Source: Cryptomeria japonica (Eukaryota > Streptophyta > Pinopsida > Cupressales > Cupressaceae). From it: a stretch of DNA of 64,000 bases. Positions 33,892 to 45,960 of the stretch are shown piece by piece. The stretch's first letter is position 1. Each line of letters starts with the position of its first letter. Location of the stretch: positions 27,235,001-27,299,000 of the forward strand of contig NC_081412.1 in the NCBI RefSeq assembly GCF_030272615.1, in the 5' to 3' direction. The notes beneath the pieces are model-generated. The model saw only the letters and a list, made by a program, of their open reading frames with translations, was not told where the DNA came from and searched no databases. The position numbers were made by a program, and so were the translations under genes.

Positions 33892-35650
33892 TGTATACAC
33901 CTAAAAATGGCCTGAAGATAATTAATTAAATATGCAGTCATTTAATTAATAACCCTTCCCAATTAATTTAATTCGCAAATAATTTGATTAATTTCCCTAT
34001 TCATCTACTTATAAACAAATCTAAGGATTTATTCATTATAGTTCATTTCATATCCCCCCTTTAATTAATTAATTCATTCCATTTAATCAATTCTTCTAAT
34101 CTCATAATTAAGATTAACAAATCCAAGTTTGTTGAGATTAATTATCCATTTTCTCAATTATTTGAATTTCTAAATTCAAATATGAGCACATGGCTCCTAA
34201 CTTCTAACCACCTAACCTAACCTCCCCCTAACCTAACCTAACCCGTTCTATCTAATCCTAGGTTTAACTAACACTATCCTATCTTGCACATCCTAACCTC
34301 TTTTATCATAACCTCTTATGGGTTGGATATTCTCCCCTTGAGACACATGACACTTTTGCTACATGTCTCCTCCCTTGGGCATTTGTCCTCTCATGAGCAA
34401 GGTTCCTTGACACTTGTCACCACAGAGATGACAAGTGTCCCTTACTTTAACCTCTTTTCCAACTTCCCCAATCTTAGCCCTTGATAATTTTAGATCAAAT
34501 CTAGACCATCGATTCCTGCCACCTCAGCTTTGCCCTTGGAATTCCTATAAATGCCCCTCATTTTGGAGCAATAAAGATCCCATGTACCCTAGATTTTAGC
34601 ATCATTACTATCAGTGATAACTTTAAGAAACCCTCCCTCAAAGAAAGATATAAAATATTGGCAAATTTTTATTTATTTTGGATAAAAATAATAATTTTTA
34701 TTGGCGAATCTTTCTTTTTTAAAAGAAAAATATTAATTTATTAGCGAATTTTTTTACATCAAATTTTTTTGGTAGAAAATCTTGGCAAATCTTAGAAAAT
34801 AACACAAGTATGCATTAATTACTATTGCAAATAATTTCATTTAAAAAAATAAATTCCTATAGAAAAGTAGATGCTTAAGGTGGAAATCATTAATGAGTTT
34901 AAAGGGTAAACACTACTTTATTTAGGTACTAGCATTAATTTAAATTAATTTAATAGCCCTCTCTATATTTCATGAGATAAAATGTTCTTAAAATTTGTAA
35001 TACTCATGGGGCCCAAAATTGCTTTTATACCATTGATCTCCATTGAGGCCAACAATTGAAAAGAAACTCAACTCCCATGAGCATTAAAACTTGTAGGTAC
35101 AGTTTACCTCATGAAATGCAATGATGGTCATTAGATTATATTTTGAATCAGTGGTGGCAACTAAAGATTGCTGGTAGAACCCTAAAGTAACTAATAATTA
35201 TGATGTATTATTAGCGAATTAATTTAATTTTTTACAATAAATAATTAAATTTTGGCGAATTTGATCCAACCATGTATGATGATGTATCGAATATTTTGGC
35301 AAATCTTGGAGTTCAAAAATTTAATAAAATAAATTCTCTAGTGATTTAAATAAGACTAAAATAAAATTTTGTAAAAATGTGGTGATTTAGGTTACCTTAA
35401 AACTTGAACTATTAGCCAAATTTTGATTTCCAAATTTTTAAAAATAGCCAATTAGCGAATATTAGCCACTAAAGAAATCACTGATCACTATAAGTATTTT
35501 TATCTCAATCATCATGCATCTCATATCATTTTAGATTAATCATGCTTAATTTGCTTAATCTTGCATTCATTTAGTTTGCATTCATATAGATTAAATCCTC
35601 CATCTTGGTCTAGTCTAGTCACTGGTATTGCTTAGATAAATCTAAGAGAA
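33892..35650 (+). repeat. 3' LTR of the second gypsy copy, outer end uncertain
   Basis: It starts TGTATACACC directly after the polypurine tract, matching the other copy. AT-rich U3, a gacacttgtcacc segment and a TATAAAT at 34546-34552 follow in the same order as in the first LTR. After about 34620 the two diverge; a segment near 35515-35600 (cattttagattaatcatg, cattcatttagtttgcatt) again resembles the first LTR, so I end it near 35650. The part in between holds a TTRGCRAAT array and may be an insertion. Confidence 0.5.
34658..35470. repeat. Dispersed TTRGCRAAT motif array
   Basis: Exact matches to TTRGCRAAT occur at 34658, 34701, 34741, 34782, 35211, 35252, 35296 and 35452, all on the plus strand, with near matches at 35412 and 35462. 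The surrounding sequence is very AT-rich, so the shared GC-containing core is unlikely to be chance. Spacing is near 41 bp for consecutive members in each cluster. Confidence 0.7.
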
Positions 35651-37590
35651 AATATATACTCTCATCTTTTAGGAGGCAATAGGTCAATTTGTTATGGTTT
35701 TTACATTTATTGATTTTGATCAACTAACCATGCATGCAATGATTTATTGAGTGTTTGTGTTTCAAATATAGATTCCAAATTTCACACACAAATATAAAGT
35801 GCAGAGAAATATTATATGAGTATCTAAAAGTATGAAGATATATAAGATTAAGTTGTTTTTAATAGGACATAAAAATTCTATTTTTTATAAACAACGTAAT
35901 TTAAAGCTATTTAAAGATAAGGGTTACCAACTCAATGGGTAGAATGCTATCACAAAGTTTTCAAGTTAGCCAACCTGAAGTACTAAGGATAGCAATTTCA
36001 TGAATATTTTTTGTGTTAAGACATGGTATGTTTCTTACTTGACATAAAAACTTAGACTTTTGAAATTTCCATGTTAACATGCTAGCTAACTTGAGTATAG
36101 GAGGACCAACCATTTGAAGGCTAAGTTCTAAGGAAATAATAAAATTAAGAGAGATAACCATACAATGAAGGACTTAATTGATAAGACAACTTTAGTTGGA
36201 GTAGGGTGGTGCATTTCAACTCCAATGAGATGCTTGTAGCAAGCAAAAGCCTAGAAAAATGTATAACAAAAGAAAGCATTTGAGAAGCTTTGATAGTTTG
36301 TGTATGTTAAAAATTGTTGACATCATTGTATAATGTAGGTAGAGCCATTGCTAGGTGGTTCATGTTGAAAGATTTCAGGTTTTGTAAATAGAGAGAGAAT
36401 TCACTTATATAGAGAATAACAAATATAAAAGAACTTACTCAATAATAGAGTGCATCTTACTTGATATGTGAATTTGATCAAGAAAATGAAGTGCTTGTTC
36501 TTTTGTAGATGAGTTTAGGAAACTTTATTAGTGACACATCCCAAGTCAATGTAAAAAAAGGCATAAATTTTGTGTAATTACTCATTCACATGGAACCATT
36601 TAAACATACGACATTATAGGAAAACCTTGATCAAAGAGAATGAGGGAACAATTCTTTAATAGTGGATATATAGTGATATTGATACAAGCAGCTTAGGTCT
36701 CAATATAAATGTTCGATAGGTTGAGATATACACTCACTCATAAATAATATATGGATATATATTGGGCTATGAAAATATATATTCAATGTGTAGGTAGTTG
36801 TGCAAATATACAATATATATATTGTAACTTCATAAGTTACAAATCATTCAGACGCAAATACTTAAGCACAAAACCTTGTGAGCAATCCTTGATTACAGAA
36901 CAATAAAAAAATAATACTTTCAATGATGCATATTTAGTGATATTCGCATATGAAACTATAGAGAAACCTATGTTACTATATAAATAAAGGATGTAGCTTT
37001 CTCTAAACATATCCTTTGTGTGGTTGAACAATGTGAATTGCAAAAAATTCTTATGTGTAGATCAAAATGACATGTATGCAATGTATAGTGATATAACCAA
37101 CTGAAGGCTCGGTATATATGTTTGATAACTAGATTTATAACACCCATTTAAGAATAATTTGTGGGTGTATATATTCAGTTATGGAAACAAATGCAATTTA
37201 AAATTGAGAAATTATAATTTAAACACAAGGGAACTTTTCATATTCAAGTTGGATTTGATTTTGGAAAGATGCATGTTTTGATGTTGAATTTGGATTTGTA
37301 AACACATCACTATCTAGTAATGATTGTGAGCTGAGAAGAACTTTTCCTTGTCAGTTTTTCCAACAACGGACATCTTGAAGTTGGGTGTTGGCATGACCTT
37401 CTTGAAATTTGTGTATTTGAAATGAAAAGTTAATTGCCAACATCCATGTCAAGGTGTCCTTTTTCTGAATTTATTTTTTTGCAAACAAACAGTTTGATTT
37501 TTGCAATGAACAGGTGTTAAATGAATTAGCTATTTGTTTGGGATTATAGGCCAGGAAAGTGTCAAGCAGTCGGGAAAGTTTGTTGGCTAT
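35651..37590. other. AT-rich noncoding spacer with one diverged direct repeat
   Basis: No gene is supported; the longest open frames are under 70 codons and lack motifs. Segments at about 36667-36795 and 37084-37200 are diverged copies of each other, both beginning with tagtgata and both holding an atatattnngntatggaa phrase. The last bases adjoin the copia insertion. Confidence 0.5.
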
Positions 37591-37595
37591 ATTTT
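37591..37595. repeat. Target site duplication of the copia element, left copy
   Basis: ATTTT here is repeated at 45275-45279, just outside the other LTR. Five bases is the normal duplication for Ty1/copia. Confidence 0.7.
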
Positions 37596-39095
37596 TTATA
37601 GTTTTGATACTTAATGTTAAGTACAAATGGCAAGCTAATAAGATGAGAGGGGGGGGGGGTGAATCATACAACTTTAATCTTACATAAAAACATCATATTC
37701 AACCTCGGTAACATATACTTCAGTAATATAACCAAAAATGTTTAAACATGCAAAATCAAAAGAATATAAACATCATAATCCTCATAACACCAGATTTAAT
37801 GTGGAAACCCAAATAGGGAAAAACCACTGTGGGATTTCGGACCCACTAAGAAATATACTCTTCTAGAGTATGCTCGGTTAAAAGCAAATCCTGTTAAAGA
37901 TTACAAACACATTGCTAGATGTGACCCGGTTAAGGGATTTCCCTCAGATCTGTTAGGATCTTCACCTTGTTAGAAGTGACCTTGTTAAAGGATTTCAAAC
38001 ACTCAATCAGAATGTCACCTTGCTAGAGGGTTTTACAAATAAGACTATTAAGTCCACTCGGTTAAGAGATTTTCTGTCACTTTACAAAATAACAGTAATA
38101 AAATCTATCTGCAACTTCACATCTAAAATGCTAAAGAAAATTCTTATTTGCTCAATACAATATAGACATAGAACTAATCTTTTCCATCTACTGGGCTCTA
38201 TACTCTGTTATTCAAATAGGTCTTCAAGCTTCTGTGCTTGGTAATCACTATGTAGCATCCTTGTGCATACACTTGCCCGCATGCATTGTTTATCAACAGT
38301 TCCTTATTTACAAACAATCCGCCAACTGCTTAATCTCCTTGATCACATTTCCCATGATCAATCATAGCCATCAGATCTTTCAAACTTGACCAAGTTCAAT
38401 GTATCCTTCGATCTGAAAACGTTTTACCCCGCCTTGGAACTTGCATACATTTCTTGGAACTTGTGCTAGGGTATTGTGGTTCAATCTAAGCTGTAGATCT
38501 TCCTGCCGATTTTGCTTTGCCATAGATTCTTTAACAAACTTCATTCATGACATACCAATCATTTAATCATAGCCAGCTCATCAGCTTCCTTCATTAAATA
38601 ATGCTTTTATTCATTCAATGCATTCTGTTATTACTTGGTTGCAACTCGGTAAATACTAAACTTCACTTGGTAGACATTCCGCCTTCATTAACTGATAGCG
38701 ATAACCTTAGGGTTTATCGACTAGGTTCCTTAGGGTTTACCGACTAGGTTCTTTGCTCGGTAACATAGTATAGTATTAACCTTACAATCAATAACATATG
38801 TATGATATCAAAACAATCTAAACATCATGATCTCATCATTGTCTAACTCGGTAATAGTTGCCCATTGAATAACTTATTCCTCCCCTTATTCATCATATTC
38901 TTTCTGTGTCTTTTACTGACATCTTTATACTCATCAAATCATACATCTCAAGATATGGCAACATCATACTGAATTAGAAAATCAATTTCTTGACATCAAT
39001 GACAAAATAATAATATTAAGACAGTAAAACATCCTTGATCAGTTATATCCATAATCATCAACAACCTTCTCAATATCCTTATTGAAATGCCAACA
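37596..39095 (-). repeat. 3' LTR of the complete copia element
   Basis: It matches 43750-45245 nearly base for base, with scattered substitutions and small indels. Its outer end has TT where the other LTR has TG, a mutation of the terminal dinucleotide. It contains a tandem duplication of a ccttagggtttaycgactaggtt segment near 38711 and many CTCGGTWA words. The inner end is the TGTTGGCATTTC start (minus strand) next to the polypurine tract. Confidence 0.93.
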
Positions 39096-39107
39096 ATCTC
39101 CCCCTTT
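39096..39107 (-). other. Polypurine tract of the copia element
   Basis: The minus strand reads AAAGGGGGAGAT immediately before the LTR start TGTTGG. The same 12 bases precede the LTR of the second copia fragment at 62468-62479. The tract primes plus-strand synthesis. Confidence 0.9.
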
Positions 39108-39499
39108 GGCATTGATGGCAAAACCAATTGATTTGACCTAATTGATTCGGATTGCTGTGAGATTTTGAAATGTTGAAATGCTCTCCTCCTGTCATCAGAA
39201 TTCTCCCCCATACATTAGTCTTCTCCTCTTTTCTCTTCAGTCTTGCTTTTCTTCAGTCTTCTCCCCCTTTGACAATAATGCCAAAAAGTAAAGAACTAAA
39301 ACATAATTTCTTCTTGTATGAAGTGATTTCCTGCTGTTGTGTGTCAACTTAGTCTCGGTCAGAGCATTTTGTCTTCAATTCCTGTTTCCTGTATTGTTTC
39401 TTGCACACCTTTAGAAAACATCCTAAAGTGTGTAAATCAGCATCAACTCCTAAAAGATATTCTGTAGAGTCATCGAATTGATGCTTTCACCAAACTCGG

Positions 39500-41213
39500 T
39501 TAGTGAGTAGAAGATAGGGGTAGGACCCCTAACTTACTTCTGAGATACTCAAAAGTGTCCCTTGGAAATGGCTTGGTGAAGATATCTGCTATTTGTTCCT
39601 TTGTGCTAACATACTCCAACACCACTTTCTTCTCTTGAGCTTCTTCTCTAAGATAATGATATTTGATAGAGATGTGCTTTGTCTTAGAGTGCATAACAGG
39701 ATTCTTTGAAATGTTAATGGCACTAGTATTGTCATAGAATATAGTTACTGGCTCGGTAACTTTCTCATTTATACCTTCCAACAGTTGTTTGATTCATGCT
39801 ATGTTGGTGCAATTCAATGCTGCAACAACATATTCAGCTTCTGTTGTTGACTGTGAAACACATCCTTGTTTCTTGCTAAGCCAACTCACTAGTCTTTCTC
39901 CTAAAAAGAAAGCTCCTCCACTTGTGCTTTTCCTGTCATCAATGTTGCCTGCCCAATCAGCATCAATATAAACTTTTAAATCAAAGTCAGTTCCTTTCTG
40001 ATATACTAAGCCATAATCCTCAGTGCCTTTCAAGTATCTGAAAATTCTCTTGATTGTTGTCATGTGCGTTTCCTTAGGATCTGCAGAGAATCTTGCAACC
40101 ATACCTACTGCATGTGCTATGTCTGGCCTGCTGTGAACAACATGTTGTAGCTTTCCAATCATGGATCGGTAAAGTGTCTCATCAACAGATGTAGATTCAT
40201 CATTCTTTGATAATTTACAGTTGGTAGTCATAGGAGTACTTATTGGTTTTGAATCCTCCATTCCAAATTTCTTCAAGATTTACTTTATGTACTTGGATTG
40301 AGTAATGAAAATCTCATTTTTCATTCGTAGTATCTGTAAACCTATAAAATACTTTATCTCACCAATTAATGACATCTCAAATTCTTTGCTCATTTCATTT
40401 CCAAATTTCTTACATAGAGAGTCATTTCCACAAAAGATAATATCATCAACAAATAATGGCTGAGATCAGTATTCCATTTTCATCATTCTTCATGTACATA
40501 TTGTTGTTTTCACTTGTTCTTATAAAACCAATCTTGATCAAATAAGAGTGCAATCTTTCATACCATGCTCTAGGTGCTTGTTTCAAACCATATAAAGCTT
40601 TGTTCAATTTACATACCTGGTCTTTATTCTTGTCTTCAACAAATCCTTCAGGTTGTTCAATAAAAACTTATTCTTCTAATATACCATTCAGAAATGCAGA
40701 TTTGACTTCCATTTGATATACCTTGAAATTCTTGTAAGCAACATATGCCAACAATGTTCTTACTCCTTCAAGTCTAGCCACAGGTGCAAAAGTTTCACCA
40801 TAATCAATTCCTTCTTCTTGAGCATAACCTTTGAAAACTAGTCTAGCTTTATTTCAAATGACCTCACCTTTTTCATTCAGCTTGTTTATGAAAATCCACT
40901 TTGTACCGATTACATTTTTGTCCTTCGGTTTTGGGACCAGTGTCCATGTGTCATTCTTCTTGATTTGATCAATCTCTTCTGTCATAGCATTTATCCAATC
41001 TTCACTATTAAATGCCTCTTTCACTATTCTCGGTTCAAATTCAGATATCAGACATGTGTTCTATCTCAGTTTGTTCCTTGTCATCACTAGATCATCTTTA
41101 TTTCCTATTATCTGACTTGATGCATGATGTCTTTTGACATACTTGGCTAATATAGGCTCAGTAGGCTCTGTATGATCTTCTTCATTACTCGATAACTGGA
41201 TATTCTCTTCATT
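39500..41213 (-). pseudogene. Copia reverse transcriptase and RNase H
   Basis: RT blocks are readable on the minus strand: [34 protein letters not shown] and LNKALYGLKQAPRAWY. The FVDD catalytic motif follows near 40450 after a one-base frameshift, then EMSLIGEIKYFIGLQI. The RNase H part has SRPDIAHAVG, DADWAGN, STTEAEY and, at the end, VSTKEQIADIFTKP, all standard for Ty1/copia. Besides the frameshift there are several in-frame stops, including ones near 41049, 40860 and 40278. The copy cannot make a full polyprotein. Confidence 0.9.
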
Positions 41214-42260
41214 TCATTCAACAGTTCTCTCAGTAAGACTTGTCGGTTGAACATAGACAAATTCATCATAATCTTCTGGTTCTTTGGAGTTTCCTTCATC
41301 ATTTCTTTCTGCAAATTCATCAATTTTCACATTTGCACTTTCTACTATTTTGTTAGATGATTTGTTCAGACATTTAAATGCTTTGCTTCTAGAAGAATAA
41401 CCAAGAAATGTTCCTGCTTCACTTTTCTGATCAAACTTTCCTTTTCTATCATCTTTGTGTACATAGCATCTACTTCCAAAGATTTTGAAATAACTTACAT
41501 TAGGTTTCTTGTCATACCAGATTTCATATGGTGTCTTCAAAGTTCCTTTCTTCAGTTGTACTCGGTTCAGGGTGTAAACTGTTGTGCTTATTGCTTCTCT
41601 CCAAAATGTTTGTGGCACTTTCTTTTCAATCATCAGGGTTCTGGCACAATCCACAATAGATCTGTTTCTTCTCTCAGCAATTCCATTTTGTTGTGGAGTT
41701 CTCGGTGCAGAGACTTGTCTTTTAATACCATGATCATTGCAAAATTAGTTGAACTCATCAGATGTGAACTCTCCTCCTCTATCTGATCTAAGACATTTCA
41801 GTTGTCTTCCTGTTTCATTTTCAACTCTTGCCTTGTACCATTTAAACATTTGAAAAACATCTGATTTTTCTTTTAAAAACGTAATTGATGTCATCCTTGA
41901 GTAATCATCCACAAATAATATGAAATATTTATCACCATAATAACTTTGAACTTTCATAGGACCACAAAGATCAGTGTGCACAAGATCTAAAATTCCCTTA
42001 GAAGTGTAGGACTTACTTGTAAAGCTTGATCTTGTCATTTTACCCATCTGGCATCCTCGACACATAGCATTCTCAGGTTTTTCAAGACTCGGTAGACCTC
42101 TTACTCCGTGCTTCTTGCTTATTTTGATCAAATTATCAAAATTTACATGACAAAACCTTTTATGCCATAACCAGGTATCATCTATCTTTGCATATAGACA
42201 CTTATTTCGAGTTGAGTCAAGATGAAATGTATTACCTTTTGTTTGTGTCCCGGTAGCAGC
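41214..42260 (-). pseudogene. Copia integrase
   Basis: The zinc-binding part has WLWHKRFCHVN and CRGCQMGKM. The core has D in VHTDLCGP, D in LRSDRGGEF, and E in the PQQNGIAERRNR segment after a stop at 41742, where a glutamine codon is likely. The C-terminal part has the usual copia GCRCYVHKDDRKGKFD-like stretch (FGSRCYVHKDDR) and GYSSRSKAF. It is in one frame with gag and protease. Confidence 0.9.
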
Positions 42261-42659
42261 TCACTTTCCATGCTTGTCATGAACTTTGACAATTCCTTTC
42301 TGAAATTCTATTCGATATCCTATATTGTTTAGCTGTGCTACACTCAACAAATTGTATTTCAAACCTTCAACCCAATAAACATCATTGCATCTTGCATTGT
42401 CAAGAAGTGTTATGGATCCTTTACCTTTTACTGGACATGGTGCATCATTACCAAATCTTACATAGCCTCCATCATAGTCTTCTAACATAACAAACTTGTG
42501 TTTATCACCTATCATGTGATGTGAGCATCCACTATCTATGATCCAAGAATCATTAGTGTTTATGTGAGATATTAGGGCTTTTTCTTCATACCTTTCTTCA
42601 TCTGACCCATCTTTGATAGCCACATAAACTACTTCCTCTATTTCAGTTTCATCTTATTT
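42261..42659 (-). pseudogene. Copia protease
   Basis: SWIIDSGCSHHM is the standard copia active-site segment (D-S-G), followed by GKGSITLL and LKYNLLSVAQLN. A stop near 42652 separates it from gag and a TGA at 42258 from integrase. The frame is shared with both. Confidence 0.88.
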
Positions 42660-43625
42660 ATCATCATTGGATTCCTCATCGGCTATTAAGCATGTCTTTC
42701 TATCTCTTCTTCTAAAGTCTCGGTGTTCTCTGTAATGGTTATCTTTCTATCTATCATCTCGGTAATCTCTCTTTTCAATAGAATCTTTGTCAGGACAGTT
42801 AGAAGCCATATGTCCTATCTTATCACAATTGAAACATTTCAAAGGTAGTTTTGCTTTATACTTACCTTTGCCTCTCGGTAACCTTCTGGCTAATAGTGCT
42901 TCAAACTCTTCTTACTTTTTGATTTCCTCATACAGTTTGTGTACTTCCTCCATGTTCTTGTGAAATCTTTCACTTGCTCCACTATGATCTCCTTTAGTGT
43001 ACTTACTCATTCTATCATTGTAATCATCAGATTCACCAATGTAAAAAGAACTAAATGTAGATTCAACTTTATTTACCGATGACCCACTGTTATCAAAGTT
43101 ACTTAACTCAAATGCATGTAGCTTACCAATAGTAGCATCTAAAGAAACTGACATATTGGGTACAAACCTCAATTCATTGATTGCAGAGACTCGGATTGCA
43201 CAAGCTGGTAGAAGGGTTCTTAACAACTTACTTGTTATATCCTTTTCTTCAATGGTCCCACCTACTCCTTTGATTTGATTGACAATCTCCTTTAGTCTTG
43301 TACTGTACTGGGTTATGTTCTCGCCTTCATTCATCCTCATAGATTCAAGTTGTCCTCTTAGACTATCCACTTTTTCTCTTTGAACATGTTCATCTCCTCC
43401 ATACACAGATATGAGCTTATCCCACATTGCCTTTGCATCATTGCAGCCTTCTAGATCATTAAATTCTGAATCGGTCAATGCAAATGTTATTTCAATCATT
43501 GCTTGGATATGTTCTTGCTTTGCCTTTATCTCTTCCATTGTCAATGGATAGGTGCTCGGTGTGATGAAATCATTCTCTAGATAATATACAACATATTCTC
43601 CAACTCCTGATAGGTGCAACTTCAT
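42660..43625 (-). pseudogene. Copia gag
   Basis: The frame starts with MKLHLSGVGEYVVYYL at 43625, about 110 bases inside the primer-binding site. It has the usual AKAMWDKLISVYGG and LRGQLESMRMNEGENITQY segments. A stop at 42909 is followed in the same frame by the zinc knuckle CFNCDKIGHMASNC at about 42793-42834. It would form the capsid and bind RNA. Confidence 0.88.
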
Positions 43626-43735
43626 CCTTTTCTGCCATGTAGAGAAACTTGACTTGTTCAGCTTCGGTGCATCCCTCTTATATATCTTTGGATCTTTGCC
43701 TCAAGTACCTTTAAACTTTTCTTCTATAATCCAAA

Positions 43736-43747
43736 GCTCTGATACCA
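43736..43747 (-). other. Primer-binding site of the copia element
   Basis: The minus strand reads TGGTATCAGAGC, complementary to the 3' end of initiator methionine tRNA. It lies two bases inside the 5' LTR, as expected. Confidence 0.92.
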
Positions 43748-43749
43748 AT

Positions 43750-45274
43750 TGATAGTTCTGATACTTAATGTTAAGTACAGATGCCAAGATAATAAGATGA
43801 GAGGGGGGGTGAATCATACAACTTTAATCTTTCATAAAAACATTAGATTCAACCTCGGTAACATATACTTCAGTAATATAACCAAAAATGTTTAAACATG
43901 CAAACTCAAAAGAATATAAACATCATAATCCTCATAACACCAGATTTAACGTGGAAACCCAAATAGGGAAAAACCATTATGGGATTTCGGACCCACTAAG
44001 AAATATACTCTTCTAGAGTATGCTCGGTTAAAAGAAAATCCTGTTAAAGATTACAAACACATTGCTAGATGTGACCCGATTAAGGGATTTCCCTCAGATC
44101 TATTAGGATCTTCACCTTGTTAGAGGTGACCTTGTTAAAGGATTTCAAACACTCAATCAAAATGTCACCTTGCTAGAGGGTTTTACAAATAAGACTGTTA
44201 AGTCCACTCGGTTAAGAGATTTTCTATCACTTTACAAAATAACAGTAATAAAATCTATCTGCAACTTCACATCTAAAATGCTAAAGCAGATTCTTATTTG
44301 CTCAATACAATATAGACATAGAACTAATCTTTTCCATCTGCTGGGCTCTATACTCTGTTATTCAAACAGGTCTTCAAGCTTCTGTGCTCGGTAATCACTA
44401 TGTAGCATCCCTGTGCATACACTTGCCCGCATGCATTGTTTATCAACAGTTCCTTATTTATAAACAATTCACCAACCATTTAATCTCCTTGATCACATTT
44501 CCCATGATCAATCATAGCCATCAGATCTTTCAAACTTGACCAGGTTCAATGTATCTTTCGATCTGAAAATGTTTTACCCCACCTTGGAACTTGCATACAT
44601 TTCTTGAAACTTGTGCTAGGGTATTGCGGTTCAATCTAAGCTATAGATCTTCTTATCGATTTTGCTTTGCCATAGATTCTTTAACAAACTTCATTCACGA
44701 CATACCAATCATTTAATCATAGCCAGCTCATCAGCTTCCTTCATTAAATAATGCTTTTATTCATTCAATGCATTCTGTTATTACTCGGTTGCAACTCGGT
44801 AAATACTAAACTTCACTCGGTAGACATTCCGCCTTCATTAACCGATAGCGATAACCTTAGGGTTTACCGACTAGGTTCCTTAGGGTTTACCGACTAGGTT
44901 CTTTGCTCGGTAACATAGTATAGTATTAACCTTACAATCAATAACATATGTATGATATCAAAACAATCTAAACATCATGATCTCATCATTGTCTAACTCG
45001 GTAATAGTTGCCCATTGAATAACTTATTCCTCCCCTTAATCATCATATTCTTTCTGTGTCTTTTATTGACATCTTTATACTCATCAAATCATACTTCTCA
45101 AGATATGGCAACATCATACTGAATTAGAAAATCAATTTCTTGACATCAATGACAAAATAATAATATTAAGACAGTAAAACATCCTTGATCAGTTATATCC
45201 ATAATCATCAACAACCTTCTCAATATCCTTATTGAAATGCCAACAATCTCTCCTTGTCTGTTATAATGCCAACA
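43750..45274 (-). repeat. 5' LTR of the complete copia element, with a 29-bp outer extension
   Basis: Bases 43750-45245 pair with the 3' LTR. The target duplication ATTTT does not follow at 45246 but at 45275, after 29 more bases that begin, in element sense, with TGTTGGCATTA and end with GGAGAGAT just before the normal LTR start. That ending resembles the polypurine tract, so the extension may derive from sequence upstream of the normal priming site. CTCGGTWA words are frequent, as in the other LTR. Confidence 0.85.
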
Positions 45275-45279
45275 ATTTT
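45275..45279. repeat. Target site duplication of the copia element, right copy
   Basis: ATTTT matches the left copy at 37591-37595. The match holds only if the 29-bp extension belongs to the element. Confidence 0.7.
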
Positions 45280-45345
45280 ATGATAACACACATCTGAAAG
45301 ATGTGTGACAATGTGTCCTCAAAAATTGTTTTTTAAAACGAAAAG

Positions 45346-45960
45346 TTAATGAAAGTTCATTTTGAGGGCTAAGGCATAGACCTTGGCTAGCATGTCCGTA
45401 TAGGCTACGTCAGTAGTCTTCTGAATGAACATCACAATCCAAGGGTTAATGTCTCTATAATACACTTCAATGGCCATTGTCGATGTGACTTGGTAAGGAT
45501 CTTGAAACATCTTGTATGCTCTTTGAAATTTTGTATTGAAAGTGGTCAAAGGTTCATTTGGCTATTTATTCAAAGAGGCAAACTAATGATACAAAGTAGC
45601 AGGGTCGACATAAACCTTGAACTCGAAAATGAAAGCTTGCTCCAAAATATCCCAACTAGTGATAGGGTTAGCAGGTAATGTGAGGTACTAGTTGTATTCA
45701 TTTTCCCCAATTGAGTATAGAAACAACCAACATATGATGTCTTCATGTTGGATGTGATTTCAGACTACAACATCCTTGAATGATTGAATGTGTTATTCTG
45801 TAGTTTTGGATCCACAAAATTCAAATTTGCTACAAAATTTGTCTGGTTTCCTAGGCATTTGATGAATCCCTCTAGGTATGTTTCCCAAAGGGTCTAGGTT
45901 TGATTGAAAAATACCATCGGAGGTGGTGATGGTGGGTTTTGGTTCACAAGGTGTTGCAAT
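45346..45960 (-). pseudogene. Gypsy-type gag remnant
   Basis: One minus-strand frame can be followed from about 45960 to a stop at 45346 through at least five internal stops. It has GNIPRGIHQMPRKPDKF, then YLTLPANPITSWDILEQAF, then PLTTFNTKFQRAYKMFQD, the order and spacing of a retrotransposon gag (LP..I.SW..L...F). The stop before YLTLP sits where gags normally have tryptophan. No protease or RT follows, because the copia insertion and older DNA lie to its left. It is unlike the Tat gag at 25753-27396. Confidence 0.65.

Noticed and set aside
38020-38244. 74-codon frame present in both copia LTRs (also 44170-44394)
   Set aside because: It is conserved only because the LTRs are copies of each other; no domain is seen and LTRs do not normally encode protein.
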